From NCBI RefSeq assembly GCF_002196515.1, contig NZ_CP018835.1, positions 2,604,001-2,668,000 on the forward strand: a stretch of DNA of 64,000 nucleotides. The letters run 5' to 3'. Within the stretch, counting starts at the first letter, position 1; every line of letters starts with the position of its first letter. The position numbers and the translations under genes are program-made. The DNA comes from Vibrio gazogenes (GTDB taxonomy: Bacteria > Pseudomonadota > Gammaproteobacteria > Enterobacterales > Vibrionaceae). Positions 1 through 8,756 of this stretch are shown in pieces. Under the pieces are notes generated by a model. The model made no database searches. It was not told the DNA's origin and worked only from the letters and a program-made list of their open reading frames with translations.

Positions 1-917
1 ATCACTTTGTCACCGATATGATGTCCCAGAGAGTCATTGATGTTTTTAAAGTTATCAATGTCGAGATAGAGCATCACCAGCGGGATTTTATCCGCAATGA
101 ACATATCAAGCCGTTTGGTAAAACCAGTTCGGTTATACAAGCCGGTTAATGGGTCAATGTGGGCATCAATCGATGGGTGGTGTAATAACGCAGGCATCTT
201 TTTTTCTTGGGGTTGGATGAGGACAAAAAATGCCTGGCTCCCCAAAATCTTGGTGGTTTCAATCCGAAGTGTCACTTGGCGTCCTTCACCATAGGCTTGA
301 GTCGTATGACAAGCAATCGGATGTTGCACCGCCAGAGAAGTATTGAGAACAAAAGGTTTCTGGGTTGATGTCTGAATGAAAATCTCTGAGAGCTGCTCCC
401 CGTATAGTTCATCTGCAGTATTCAGTCCCAGCGAATGAGCCGCCGACGGATTGCAGGAGATGACGGTATTGTCTTCAACAATAAGCACCGATTCCTTCAA
501 CATATAAACTAATGTGGCGAATTTTTTTTCTGACTCGTCAATGGCATCGAGTAACATCCGCTTTTCAGAGACATCAACGGCCTGAAAGATGATTCTTGGG
601 GGATGATTATCGAATTGCAGTCGTGACAGAGATATCAGCAGTGTTGTTGCGAGCTGCATGTTGTTGAGCGTCAGCTCGGTTTCAATGACTTCACCGTCAA
701 GGGCTCGATGATAATAGGGGTGAATCGCTTGATAGAATGATTCCCCAAAGACAGCCAGATCATTGGAGCCGATAAGTTGCTCGCCAGTGAGACCTGATAT
801 TTCACAATAGCGTTCATTTACCATCGTGTAATTGTGCTGGGCATCGAGAATGGCAAAAAAGAAAGGGCTGTGTGACGTTAGCTGTGTAAACCAGCGGTGA
901 AATTCTTGTGAAATCAT
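1..917 (-). CDS. PAS-PAS-GGDEF sensor, putative diguanylate cyclase (partial, C-terminus off window)
   Basis: Reading the minus strand from ATG 917-915 gives 305 codons that run off the left edge without a stop. Two PAS-like segments (about residues 15-125 and 130-240) precede the start of a GGDEF domain: the DPLTGLYNR signature at 255-263 and LYLDIDNFKNINDSLGH from residue 283. The GGDEF signature itself lies outside the window, so catalytic competence cannot be judged. No transmembrane segment is visible, so a cytoplasmic sensor making c-di-GMP is inferred. It is divergent from ubiT. The ribosome-binding site is weak (GAGG about 15 nt upstream), so the start is probable rather than certain. 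Confidence 0.85.
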   Translation of the reverse strand, partial: MISQEFHRWFTQLTSHSPFFFAILDAQHNYTMVNERYCEISGLTGEQLIGSNDLAVFGESFYQAIHPYYHRALDGEVIETELTLNNMQLATTLLISLSRLQFDNHPPRIIFQAVDVSEKRMLLDAIDESEKKFATLVYMLKESVLIVEDNTVISCNPSAAHSLGLNTADELYGEQLSEIFIQTSTQKPFVLNTSLAVQHPIACHTTQAYGEGRQVTLRIETTKILGSQAFFVLIQPQEKKMPALLHHPSIDAHIDPLTGLYNRTGFTKRLDMFIADKIPLVMLYLDIDNFKNINDSLGHHIGDKV

Positions 918-1110
918 GCCAACTATTCATTGCCTCGAAACCAGATAGGTACTCAGCATTTATCAATCGATACGGAGTACGTCACTATAACCGTCTTTGT
1001 AACATTAGTGAAGCGCGTGACGGTCTTGGGTTTTTTGATTCACAACAGCAATTCAAGTTCAATCTTTCAGTATGATAATGCTATTCATATCAACTTAATG
1101 GATAACGATA

Positions 1111-1641
1111 GTGTTCAATAAGATTCAGTTCTACATGGTGCAAAATGCCGCTTCATTTTTGAAAACACCGGCGCGCTTTTTGCCAAGTTTTGTGCAAAAT
1201 AAAATTCTGTTAGAGGCTTTGAATACCATTTTTAAAGAAGCGCTGGGAGACGGGGATTTTGAATTCCTGGAGAGTAAGTGTTTGAAAGTCGAAGTGAAAG
1301 ATTTAGGGCTCTCTTGGCATCTGACCTGTCGTGAAGCGCAGTTGGTGATTGCAGACCCGATGGTTGAACCCGATGCCTGTTTTAGTGGTTCACTGAATGA
1401 CTTTGTATTGATTGCAGGGCGAAAAGAAGATCCGGACACCCTGTTTTTTCAGCGACGCCTCTCGATTGAAGGGGATACAGAGCTGGGACTTGAAGTCAAA
1501 AATATGATGGACAGTGTCGATCTGGAGACATTTCCTGTGCCAATCAAATATTCTTTGAATCAGCTCTCTGATTTTGTGTATAAAGGTATGCAGTCAGAAC
1601 ACTCAAACCATAAAGGAACTGTGAATGCTTATTCGCACTGA
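1111..1641 (+). CDS. ubiT: SCP2-domain ubiquinone biosynthesis accessory factor UbiT
   Basis: A 176-residue soluble protein with the SCP2 sterol-carrier-like fold of the YhbT/UbiT family (E. coli about 174 aa). In E. coli, UbiT with UbiU and UbiV supports oxygen-independent ubiquinone synthesis, presumably by binding the lipid intermediate. Next to it is a YhbS-like acetyltransferase, the same ubiT-yhbS pairing as in E. coli, which strengthens the call. The first codon is GTG with a poor ribosome-binding site; ATG 1135 is an in-frame alternative. ubiU and ubiV are not in this window. The gene overlaps the next one by 17 bp, so the two are probably co-transcribed. Confidence 0.8.
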   Translation: MFNKIQFYMVQNAASFLKTPARFLPSFVQNKILLEALNTIFKEALGDGDFEFLESKCLKVEVKDLGLSWHLTCREAQLVIADPMVEPDACFSGSLNDFVLIAGRKEDPDTLFFQRRLSIEGDTELGLEVKNMMDSVDLETFPVPIKYSLNQLSDFVYKGMQSEHSNHKGTVNAYSH

Positions 1642-2125
1642 AGCTCCCGCAGATATTTTACCCATTGATCAGTTATTACGCATATCGCTGAAGAGCGAGG
1701 AAATCGCTGATCGGGTGATGGATTACCGGGAAAGTAGTCGTATCACATTGTCTCTGGTGGCCTGCGATGATGAAGGACAGATTCTGGGATATATTCTGTT
1801 TACACCGATTGCTCATGATGGCGCGTTTCATCACTGGCAGCACCTGCGGTGGTTGGTTGTTGACCCACAAGCTCAGGATGATATGAGACAGCAGTTGGTT
1901 ACTGAAGGGCTAAATTCACTGTATGAGTTCGGTTATCCGGTGTGTTCGGTGTTTGGTGTCTATGAAGACTATCAGTCACTTGGCTTTCTGCCGGGGAAAG
2001 ATTTTGGTTTCAATGCTGTACATTCGTTGTCACTGCCCAATCAATTACTCATTTGTGAAATGGTTCAAGGGACCGTCGATGAAATGGGTGAGCATCAGAT
2101 TGATTTTGATTCCTCACTCCTATGA
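1625..2125 (+). CDS. yhbS: YhbS-like GNAT N-acetyltransferase
   Basis: 166 residues with the GNAT pattern: LVACDDEGQILGYILFTPI as the central strands, then HLRWLVVDPQAQDDMRQQLV in place of the usual V-x-P-x-x-Q-x-x-G-x-G acetyl-CoA loop, and SVFGVYEDYQSLGFLPG near the C-terminus as in YhbS proteins. The substrate is unknown. The start overlaps the end of ubiT by 17 bp and has an AAAGGAAC ribosome-binding site. The acetyl-CoA loop (around 80-95) lacks the classic glycines, so activity may be altered. The call rests on family resemblance and on the ubiT neighbour. Confidence 0.7.
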   Translation: MLIRTEAPADILPIDQLLRISLKSEEIADRVMDYRESSRITLSLVACDDEGQILGYILFTPIAHDGAFHHWQHLRWLVVDPQAQDDMRQQLVTEGLNSLYEFGYPVCSVFGVYEDYQSLGFLPGKDFGFNAVHSLSLPNQLLICEMVQGTVDEMGEHQIDFDSSLL

Positions 2126-2203
2126 GTCTTTCCCAGCTTCTGCTTCAAAGGGAAATTTGTTAGTATACTGACTCTCTTTTATTGGTTCATTGGGCTGACA
2201 TTC

Positions 2204-2608
2204 ATGCAAGAGCGTCAACAATATTATTTACAGGAAATGGGCATTCAGAGCTGGCGGCTCGTTCATCCTGATCGAATGCAGGGTGTTGTCCACACACAGT
2301 ATGAGCTGCCATCGACCTGTAAATTATTACTTGTCAGTCCGGTTTTGCCTGAAGGTTCTCAGGCGGTGATGTTTGAGAAAGTGCTTAAGAGTTTTGATGT
2401 TTCTCTTCAACAAGCTCGACATGTTGATCCTCATTCACTTGATTTAGTTGCTTTGACTGATATTGAATGGATTTGGTTTGCCGGTTGCTCTGCACCGGAG
2501 GGGATCACCGCAAAACTGCTCACGTCACCTTTGCTAAGTCAGATCGATGGTCATCCTCAACATCGTCGGGAGCTCTGGCGTCAAATCTGTGCTTATCAAG
2601 CTTCATGA
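2204..2608 (+). CDS. holD: DNA polymerase III psi subunit
   Basis: 134 residues, close to the 137 of E. coli HolD, beginning with the typical MQERQQYYLQEMGIQSWRL segment, the N-terminal region that binds chi (HolC). Psi links the clamp loader to chi and so to single-strand-binding protein at the replication fork. The gene overlaps rimI by 4 bp (ATGA at 2605-2608), the conserved holD-rimI arrangement of enteric bacteria and vibrios. HolD diverges quickly in sequence, so the gene order carries much of the assignment. Confidence 0.88.
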   Translation: MQERQQYYLQEMGIQSWRLVHPDRMQGVVHTQYELPSTCKLLLVSPVLPEGSQAVMFEKVLKSFDVSLQQARHVDPHSLDLVALTDIEWIWFAGCSAPEGITAKLLTSPLLSQIDGHPQHRRELWRQICAYQAS

Positions 2609-3048
2609 ATATTTCAATTATCCCAATGTCCTCTGATCATTTGGATCAGATTTACTCAATTGAGTGCCGGGCGCACTCAATTCCTTGGAAAGAGTCGATC
2701 ATTCGGGCTCTGGATAGTCGTGGCGCTTGTCATCATACGTTGTTGATTGATGGGCGTGTCGGTGGTTATTTTTATGCTCAGAATATTGTCGGAGAGGTCT
2801 CGCTGCTCAACATTGCAGTGGATCCTGCGTATCAGGGCAAAGGACTTGGCCGACAACTGCTTACATTTTTTCTCGATGTTTGTGAACAGCATGCTGTAGA
2901 AAGCGTGTGGCTGGAAGTCAGAGCGAGCAATCGGCCAGCATATCAACTGTACCTCAATGCAGGGTTCAATGAAGTGGACCGACGCTTTGGCTACTATCCG
3001 ACGGAAAATGGACGTGAAGATGCGATTATCATGAGCTATTTTCTATAA
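2605..3048 (+). CDS. rimI: Ribosomal protein S18-alanine N-acetyltransferase
   Basis: 147 residues from ATG 2605, which overlaps the holD stop; a longer in-frame reading back to 2467 lies inside holD and is rejected. The acetyl-CoA signature YQGKGLGRQLL follows the core strand SLLNIAVDP, and the C-terminal NRPAYQLYLNAGF segment is characteristic of RimI, including the tyrosine and asparagine of the active region. RimI acetylates the N-terminal alanine of S18. Length matches E. coli (148 aa). It closes a two-gene unit with holD; the 0.7 kb that follows is non-coding. Confidence 0.92.
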   Translation: MNISIIPMSSDHLDQIYSIECRAHSIPWKESIIRALDSRGACHHTLLIDGRVGGYFYAQNIVGEVSLLNIAVDPAYQGKGLGRQLLTFFLDVCEQHAVESVWLEVRASNRPAYQLYLNAGFNEVDRRFGYYPTENGREDAIIMSYFL

Positions 3049-3174
3049 CGACGCGCGGATTACGCCTCGTCTGACACATTGTCCACCATCTCATCCTTTC
3101 CGCTCATCGGTTTTCAGCAACAGACTGTTTTCAAAATAAATACCCTTTTCAAAACAATCGTGATCTCAGTAATT

Positions 3175-3249
3175 ATGACTCAAATCTCTGCCTTGCCTCT
3201 GAGCCCAGTGATTCTCGCTGAAACTGCATCTTGAGGTCATTTGGGTATA
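3175..3249 (+). repeat. Solo right end of a dispersed inverted-repeat element
   Basis: 75 bp that match 32873-32947 at 74 of 75 positions by eye, ending in CTGCATCTTGAGG and TTTGGGTATA. The matching left terminus (TATACCCAAGTAACC) that exists at 32683 is not seen here, so this is a truncated or solo end upstream of the EPS locus. Confidence 0.75.
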
Positions 3250-3568
3250 TTTAATTAAAAATAGCTGAATTATTTATCGTTTTAAATAAATACTTTTGAG
3301 CAGCATGTCTCATTACTGATATTCTGACAACAAAATAACATTTCTATGTATCTGACCTGATGCTGATTCGATTCTGTATCGATATAAATTGACCCTGTAG
3401 TCAATAAAAACAATGCTATAAATAATGTTTTTATAACGTATTTTATCATCATTTGTTGTTGTGTGAATCGCGCGTCTCATTTTTAAGAATGGCGAAAATA
3501 TAAGTATGATTTGCCTTTATTAAGATTGAAATAATAGTGACTGATGTCGCATACTTTGATCGCGGTCA

Positions 3569-3607
3569 ACTTCACATTTTGACAAACAAAGTGAAGTCGC
3601 TTATTTG
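3569..3607 (+). promoter_or_regulatory. Candidate EPS promoter with overlapping inverted repeat
   Basis: A perfect -35 hexamer TTGACA (3579-3584) is followed at 17 nt by TATTTG (3602-3607), a poor -10. The -35 lies between the arms of a 7-bp inverted repeat, ACTTCAC (3569-3575) and GTGAAGT (3591-3597). This could be an operator for a dimeric regulator. It is about 165 nt upstream of the first EPS gene. Inferred from sequence alone. Confidence 0.3.
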
Positions 3608-3726
3608 ATTTTGGTAAGTGAATGCTAACTTGTTTTTTAAAAAGTAGAAAATAAACAATGAGTTATATGTTTTCAGCCGTTATGCCATAGCGTCATTTAT
3701 TCAGTTTGTGGGGTGCTTCACCCAAG

Positions 3727-3739
3727 GGCGGTAGCATAC
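3727..3739 (+). promoter_or_regulatory. ops-like (JUMPstart core) RfaH recruitment element
   Basis: GGCGGTAGCATAC matches the ops consensus GGCGGTAGCGTGC at 11 of 13 positions, including the whole GGCGGTAGC core. It is on the coding strand 32 bp before the start of the first EPS gene. In enteric bacteria ops pauses RNA polymerase and recruits the antiterminator RfaH to long, promoter-distal polysaccharide operons. The preceding hairpin at 3711-3723 may contribute to pausing. rfaH is not in this window. Confidence 0.7.
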
Positions 3740-3770
3740 TTAAATTTATATTGGTTAGGTGGGATGTCAG

Positions 3771-5174
3771 ATGGGATATGGTAGTCGAATTAAATATTAT
3801 GGAGAAGAGTCATCAGTCGGATTTAAGGTTGTTGATATTTTTGTTATTTCAATAATTTTATTTTTATTGTCAGAGTCATACTTAGACAGTTTTACAACGA
3901 TTTATCAATTAATATTAAGTCTTTTTGCTGTTATCTATTTTGTTGTATCTGATGTCGCAGGTGTGTATCGGCCATATAAATACCTTTCATTTAAACAAAA
4001 TTTCGTTGCGATACTGATGACTTGGAGTATTTGTGTCGCATTATCTCTCATTGTTGGTTTTTTCCTTAAAGTGAGCGAAGACTATTCTCGTCTGGTGATT
4101 GGTTTATGGTTTGGCCTAACCCCGTTCTGTCTGGTGGGGTGGCGCTGGCTGGTTCACGGCATGTTCCGAGTGATTTTCCCCGGAGATAAACATCGCAGTA
4201 AAGCCATCATCATCGGGGCAACAGGATCGGGGATCCAATTGGCTCAGGAGCTCAAACAGCATCGCTCAAGTCGGGAAGTTTTGGTCGGTTTCTATGATGA
4301 TCGCAGTCTGGATCGAATCGGCTTACATCGTCTCTCTTCTCCACTACGCGGAAAAATCGATGATGCACTGATGCTGGCGAAAAGCCATAGTGTCCAGAAG
4401 GTTTATATTGCATTGCCGATGGAAGCTGCCAAACGAATCAAACAAATCTTAAATGCCTTTGCTGACTCAAATGCTCATGTCTATGTTGTTCCTGACTTTT
4501 TCACTTTTGATCTGATGCAGTCGCGGCTGAAAAATATTGGTAAAGTGGTCACATTGAGTGTGTATGACACACCTTTCTACGGTTTTACTTCACTGATCAA
4601 ACGCATTGAAGACATTATTCTCGCCTCAATCATTATCACGTTAATTAGTCCCGTCCTGCTATTTGTTGCCATTGGCGTGAAACTGTCGTCTCCGGGCCCC
4701 ATCATTTTCAAGCAGGAGCGCTATGGTCTCGATGGCAAGCCAATCAAAGTCTGGAAATTCAGATCAATGCGGGCGATGGATAATGGTTCAGTGGTAAAAC
4801 AGGCAACCAAAAATGATCCTCGTGTGACCCCATTCGGGGCTTTCATTCGCCGCACTTCTTTGGATGAATTACCGCAGTTTATTAATGTGATTACCGGACA
4901 GATGTCGATTGTCGGTCCGCGGCCGCACGCTGTCGCACACAATGAGGAATATCGTGGGCTGATCGATAAGTACATGCTCCGTCATCATGTCAAACCGGGC
5001 ATTACAGGCTGGGCACAAATTAATGGCTACCGAGGAGAAACAGATACACTTGATAAGATGGAAAAAAGGGTTGAGTTTGATTTGAGCTATATCCAGACAT
5101 GGTCTCTATGGCTTGATTTGAAAATTATATTTTTGACGGTATTGAAAGGATTTGTCGGAAAAACAGCCTATTGA
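3771..5174 (+). CDS. vpsL: Undecaprenyl-phosphate glycosyl-1-phosphate transferase, VpsL/WcaJ-like
   Basis: 467 residues from ATG 3771, chosen over GTG 3759 because AGGTGGG lies 7 nt upstream. An N-terminal block of about four membrane helices is followed by a Rossmann-like segment (KAIIIGATGSGIQLAQEL), another membrane segment, and the C-terminal bacterial sugar transferase domain with KFRSM, RRTSLDELPQ and GPRPH motifs, ending in KPGITGWAQINGYRG. It would move a sugar phosphate, usually glucose, from UDP-sugar to undecaprenyl phosphate, the first step of polymer synthesis. Size and domain order match V. cholerae VpsL. First gene of the EPS operon, directly after the ops-like element. Confidence 0.9.
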   Translation: MGYGSRIKYYGEESSVGFKVVDIFVISIILFLLSESYLDSFTTIYQLILSLFAVIYFVVSDVAGVYRPYKYLSFKQNFVAILMTWSICVALSLIVGFFLKVSEDYSRLVIGLWFGLTPFCLVGWRWLVHGMFRVIFPGDKHRSKAIIIGATGSGIQLAQELKQHRSSREVLVGFYDDRSLDRIGLHRLSSPLRGKIDDALMLAKSHSVQKVYIALPMEAAKRIKQILNAFADSNAHVYVVPDFFTFDLMQSRLKNIGKVVTLSVYDTPFYGFTSLIKRIEDIILASIIITLISPVLLFVAIGVKLSSPGPIIFKQERYGLDGKPIKVWKFRSMRAMDNGSVVKQATKNDPRVTPFGAFIRRTSLDELPQFINVITGQMSIVGPRPHAVAHNEEYRGLIDKYMLRHHVKPGITGWAQINGYRGETDTLDKMEKRVEFDLSYIQTWSLWLDLKIIFLTVLKGFVGKTAY

Positions 5175-5220
5175 ACGACTGTTTTCCGAGAATGGGGTTT
5201 AGAGTTCTGATAGGTAAGTG

Positions 5221-5784
5221 ATGTTGAAAATAATATTAAAAAGCATGGTGTTGTGCTGCATATTCTTTTCTGTTTTTGCCAGTGCAGCTGAATATCGGTT
5301 AGGTGCTGGAGATACAATCAGAATTTCTGTATATGGGGAGCCCGATTTATCGTATGAGCAATACCTCATCGATAGTGGTGGAACAATGGATTACCCTTAT
5401 TTAGGGAATCTGGAACTCAAACATAAAACACTTAGTGAACTGAGAAATATGATTGTTAACGGTTTGAAAGGTCAGTACCTCGTCGATCCAAAAGTGACAA
5501 TCAACATTGTGAAATATCGAAATATCTATGTGAATGGTGTCGTGAATTCTCCGGGTGGATACGAATATCAACCGGGACTGACCGTTCAGAAAGCAATTGC
5601 TCTGGCTGGCGGATTTCTCGCGAAATACCGCAAAACGCGTGGTATCTATTTAACCAAAGATGAAGAAATTGAAGGGTTATCCCAGGATCAGATTGAGGAA
5701 TTACTGAAAGGTAAACATGAAGTTGAACTGAATGAAGCTGTACATCCCGGTGATACGATTTATGTGGTGAGTTCTTTTTGGTAA
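5221..5784 (+). CDS. vpsN: Short periplasmic polysaccharide export (OPX) protein, VpsN-like
   Basis: 187 residues from ATG 5221 (AGG 6 nt upstream; GTG 5218 is too close). A signal peptide ends near FASA-AEY, with no lipobox. Then come the Poly_export domain (YRLGAGDTIRISVYGEPDLS) and one SLBB domain (IYVNGVVNSPGGYEYQPG and onward). Wza-type proteins are about twice this length and carry a C-terminal helix that forms the outer-membrane pore. That helix is absent here, so the protein fits the short OPX class that works with a separate beta-barrel. It sits where vpsN sits relative to vpsO, but no VpsM-like barrel gene lies between it and vpsL. Confidence 0.85.
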   Translation: MLKIILKSMVLCCIFFSVFASAAEYRLGAGDTIRISVYGEPDLSYEQYLIDSGGTMDYPYLGNLELKHKTLSELRNMIVNGLKGQYLVDPKVTINIVKYRNIYVNGVVNSPGGYEYQPGLTVQKAIALAGGFLAKYRKTRGIYLTKDEEIEGLSQDQIEELLKGKHEVELNEAVHPGDTIYVVSSFW

Positions 5785-5821
5785 GTCTGAAAATATAAAA
5801 TAGATGAAGGCAAGGTAAACA

Positions 5822-8014
5822 ATGCAAGAGCACTTTGAAGATAATGCCAATCAACAGAATGATATGATTGATCTGACACATTATCTGAATTTAATCAAAA
5901 GAAACTGGTTCTCAATATTTATATTTTCAGTATTGGTGACCGGGCTGTCAGTATTTATTGCGCTGTCTTTAAAATCGAAATATACCGCAACAGCTACCTT
6001 ACTGATTGAATCAAAAGAAAGACAGGCGATTTCAATTGAAGATGTTGTCGGTATCGAACCGAATCAAAAAGAATACTATCAAACACAATTTGAAATATTG
6101 AGATCCAATCAGATTGCTGAAAAAGTCATTCATAAATTGGCTTTGGATCAGAAGGAAGAATTTAATCCATTACTGAGTCAGGATAAAGGCATTATCGAGA
6201 CGATAAAGTCTTATCCGGTTATTGCTGGATTGCTTGGTTCGACAAGTGAAGACGAAGCGCCGGATCCTGAATATGTGCGTCAGAAAGTATTAAATGCCTT
6301 TAAGAAAAACCTTGAGATTACACCGATTTTAAAGACTCAGTTGGTCAGCATCAGTTTTACATCCGAGGATCCAAAACTGGCTGCCAAAATCGCCAATGAA
6401 GTTGGTTACGCTTATATCGAAAATAATCTCGAGTCGAAACTTTCCGCAACTCAATATGCGTCGAGCTGGATAACGTCACGTTTGTCTGAATTAAGAGATC
6501 AGTTAGCCGATTCTGAAAAAGCACTCTCTGACTTTTTGATCAAAGAGAAATTGATCGACGATAGTGGCATTGAATCTCTTGCCAGCAAACAATTGGCAAG
6601 TTTGACTGAGCGGTTGGCACAAGTTCGCGATGAGCGGATAGAGACAGAGTCAGCCTACAAGGCATTAACCACGGGAGACGTGAAAGATATTGCTTCTCTG
6701 TCAGCGATTCCTTCGATCTCCCAACACCCTCAGGTGATCGATATTCGGAATGCGGAGCTGGAAGCCCAGAATGAAGTTAATGAGTTGAGTAAACGCTATG
6801 GGCCGAAGCATGACAAAATGATCGCAGCACAAGCTAAATTAAAATCGATTGAGGATCAGGCCCAACGTGTCACTCAGAAACTGATTCGAGGCATTGGCAA
6901 AGAGCTGCAGGCAACGAAAGAGCAAGAAGCCTTGTTGGTTCAGGAAGTCATGCGAGAGAAGAATGATTTCCAGACGTTGACGGTCAAGAAAAGCAAATAT
7001 GATTCACTGCAGCGTGAAGTTGAAACCAATCGGGAGATTCTCAACCTCTTTTTAACGCGGCAAAAAGAAACCACAGCGACGAGTGATTTCGACTCGACGA
7101 GTGCCCGATTTACTGATCAGGCTTTGGTGCCACAGTTACCCAGTGCACCGAAACGCAAACTAATTGTTATTGCTGCATTTATTGCCAGTATCGGGATGGC
7201 GATTGGTTTTATTATCATGCTTGATTTGCTGAAAAATACCATTGAATCCACCGGTGATTTTGAAGATAAGTTCGGTTTGATTCCGATGGGTGGCATTCCG
7301 GTGGTGAAATCAAAGCGGTTCCGTAAGAAACCGATCGATAGCAGTATCTTTACCGATGAACATGAGGTGGTTTTTAGTGAGTCGATTCGTTCAATTCGAA
7401 CCTCTTTGCTGGTCAGTCATATTGATAGACAACACCGGAAGATTGCGGTGACGTCATCATTACCCGAAGAAGGCAAAACCACGCTTTCTCTCAATTTGGC
7501 AATTTCATTTGCCAAAGTTGAGCAAGTTTTATTCATTGATCTCGATTTGCGTAAACCCGCGGTTGCCGAACGGTTTGGCTATAAGAAATATCAGCAAGGG
7601 CTTACGAATCATTTATTGATGAATACACCGTTAAGTGAGTGCATCTTTAAAGACGAAGCATCCGGTTTATTTGTGTTACCCGCTGGCATGTTAGCGTCTA
7701 ATCCTCAAGAGCTGTTGAGTTCTCATCAATTGAAAACACTACTGACAGAGCTCGAAGGTAGCTATGACCGGATTATTATTGATACACCACCAACATTGCC
7801 AATTAGTGATTCTTTAATCATCGGACAGCATGTCGATTCTGTTGTGCTGGTGGTGAAAGCGAATGCGACCAAGCAGGCGTTCGTGAAAAAAGCGATGACC
7901 AAACTCATCAGTCATCAAACCACGCTTGCCGGGGTGGTTATCAATCAGGTCAGTCAGAAATCTGGTGCGCTTGAGAGTGAGTATGGTCAGTATTATGGCT
8001 ATGCGGAAAATTGA
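5822..8014 (+). CDS. vpsO: Polysaccharide copolymerase with BY-kinase domain, VpsO/Wzc-like
   Basis: 730 residues. The N-terminal Wzz domain has a membrane helix at about 30-50 and a second at about 440-465 around a long periplasmic coiled-coil region. The cytoplasmic kinase domain carries Walker A (P548-E-E-G-K-T-T554), Walker A' (FIDLDLRKP, D573 and D575) and Walker B (IIIDTPP, D654). The C-terminus ends with a tyrosine cluster, ESEYGQYYGYAEN, the usual autophosphorylation tail. It would control chain length and polymer export through cycles of tyrosine phosphorylation, opposed by the Wzb-like phosphatase at 23001. ATG 5822 lies 37 bp after vpsN. Confidence 0.92.
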   Translation: MQEHFEDNANQQNDMIDLTHYLNLIKRNWFSIFIFSVLVTGLSVFIALSLKSKYTATATLLIESKERQAISIEDVVGIEPNQKEYYQTQFEILRSNQIAEKVIHKLALDQKEEFNPLLSQDKGIIETIKSYPVIAGLLGSTSEDEAPDPEYVRQKVLNAFKKNLEITPILKTQLVSISFTSEDPKLAAKIANEVGYAYIENNLESKLSATQYASSWITSRLSELRDQLADSEKALSDFLIKEKLIDDSGIESLASKQLASLTERLAQVRDERIETESAYKALTTGDVKDIASLSAIPSISQHPQVIDIRNAELEAQNEVNELSKRYGPKHDKMIAAQAKLKSIEDQAQRVTQKLIRGIGKELQATKEQEALLVQEVMREKNDFQTLTVKKSKYDSLQREVETNREILNLFLTRQKETTATSDFDSTSARFTDQALVPQLPSAPKRKLIVIAAFIASIGMAIGFIIMLDLLKNTIESTGDFEDKFGLIPMGGIPVVKSKRFRKKPIDSSIFTDEHEVVFSESIRSIRTSLLVSHIDRQHRKIAVTSSLPEEGKTTLSLNLAISFAKVEQVLFIDLDLRKPAVAERFGYKKYQQGLTNHLLMNTPLSECIFKDEASGLFVLPAGMLASNPQELLSSHQLKTLLTELEGSYDRIIIDTPPTLPISDSLIIGQHVDSVVLVVKANATKQAFVKKAMTKLISHQTTLAGVVINQVSQKSGALESEYGQYYGYAEN

Positions 8015-8036
8015 AATTGGGTAATGTAACTCAGGG

Positions 8037-8756
8037 ATGATGAGAATGAATTGCTCGAAAATTTCACAATATGCGCTGATCGCGATTTCTGTATGGATGA
8101 TTATTTTCTCGGTACAGGCATTGATGGGGAGTTTGTATAGCAATGTCGTCCATCTGGAAATTGAGCGCCTCGACCAATCAGATCATCCGGTGAGCGCCGA
8201 TACACTTGTACAGTTGAATCAATTCAAAGATCACATGTTGTCATGGGATGACGACAATCCGGAAAACCTGTCAATGGCTGCTTATACGGCTTTGCTTAAT
8301 AGTTTTTCTGCACAAGAATTAAGAGAGCAGTATTTGCAGCAAAGCGATCATTATAACTGGCAATCGATCCGGCGCAGACCGATGTTTCCTGACGGCTATG
8401 CGCAGGAAACGGAACTGCTTGCCTTATGGGAAAAGCCATTTGATGAGGTTGTCCGGGTTTTGAATATGGCTGAGACGTACGGACCTTATGAAAAATATAC
8501 GGCCGAAACTGCAATGAATGTGTTGTTTCAGTATTGGGCGCAGTTGTCTCAGCAACAGCGTCTGAATGCGATTCATTATATGACTGCGCATGAAAAATAT
8601 GGGCTGAAACGGTGGCGGTTGAATGAAATATTCAAAGTCTCCCCTTACAAACAACAGTTTTGTAGTCTGGCTATTTTTATGCGTTTACCGTTGTGGACGT
8701 GTGGCAATTTCTCGGATGCTGCCCGCAATGATCCGCGTATTCAGGAGGGCGTCTGA
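8037..8756 (+). CDS. Membrane-anchored EPS-locus protein, VpsP-like
   Basis: 239 residues with one N-terminal membrane helix (about 10-33) and a soluble, probably periplasmic, Gln- and Trp-containing remainder. No catalytic motif is recognised. Position right after the VpsO-like gene and directly before a VanZ-like gene mirrors vpsO-vpsP-vpsQ of V. cholerae, which is the basis of the call. Several in-frame starts are clustered (8037, 8040, 8046); AGGG at 8033-8036 suits ATG 8046 best. The stop is directly followed by the ATG of the next gene, so the two are translationally coupled. Confidence 0.55.
   Translation: MMRMNCSKISQYALIAISVWMIIFSVQALMGSLYSNVVHLEIERLDQSDHPVSADTLVQLNQFKDHMLSWDDDNPENLSMAAYTALLNSFSAQELREQYLQQSDHYNWQSIRRRPMFPDGYAQETELLALWEKPFDEVVRVLNMAETYGPYEKYTAETAMNVLFQYWAQLSQQQRLNAIHYMTAHEKYGLKRWRLNEIFKVSPYKQQFCSLAIFMRLPLWTCGNFSDAARNDPRIQEGV

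Larger units (their letters stand above)
3049..3770 (+). promoter_or_regulatory. Long non-coding leader of the EPS locus
   Basis: 722 bp, strongly AT-rich between about 3250 and 3700, with no convincing gene. It holds a repeat remnant (3175-3249), a candidate promoter with an overlapping inverted repeat (3569-3607), a short hairpin GGGTG-CTT-CACCC (3711-3723) and an ops-like element (3727-3739). A long AT-rich leader ending in an ops sequence is the usual architecture before RfaH-controlled surface polysaccharide operons. Confidence 0.6.

Noticed and set aside
930..1121. 63-codon open frame in the divergent GGDEF-ubiT gap
   Set aside because: No ribosome-binding support and no protein-like pattern; it overlaps the ubiT start.
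3049..3758. CRISPR array or phage attachment site in the long EPS leader
   Set aside because: No regularly spaced direct repeats, no integrase or tRNA gene nearby; only a solo repeat end is seen.
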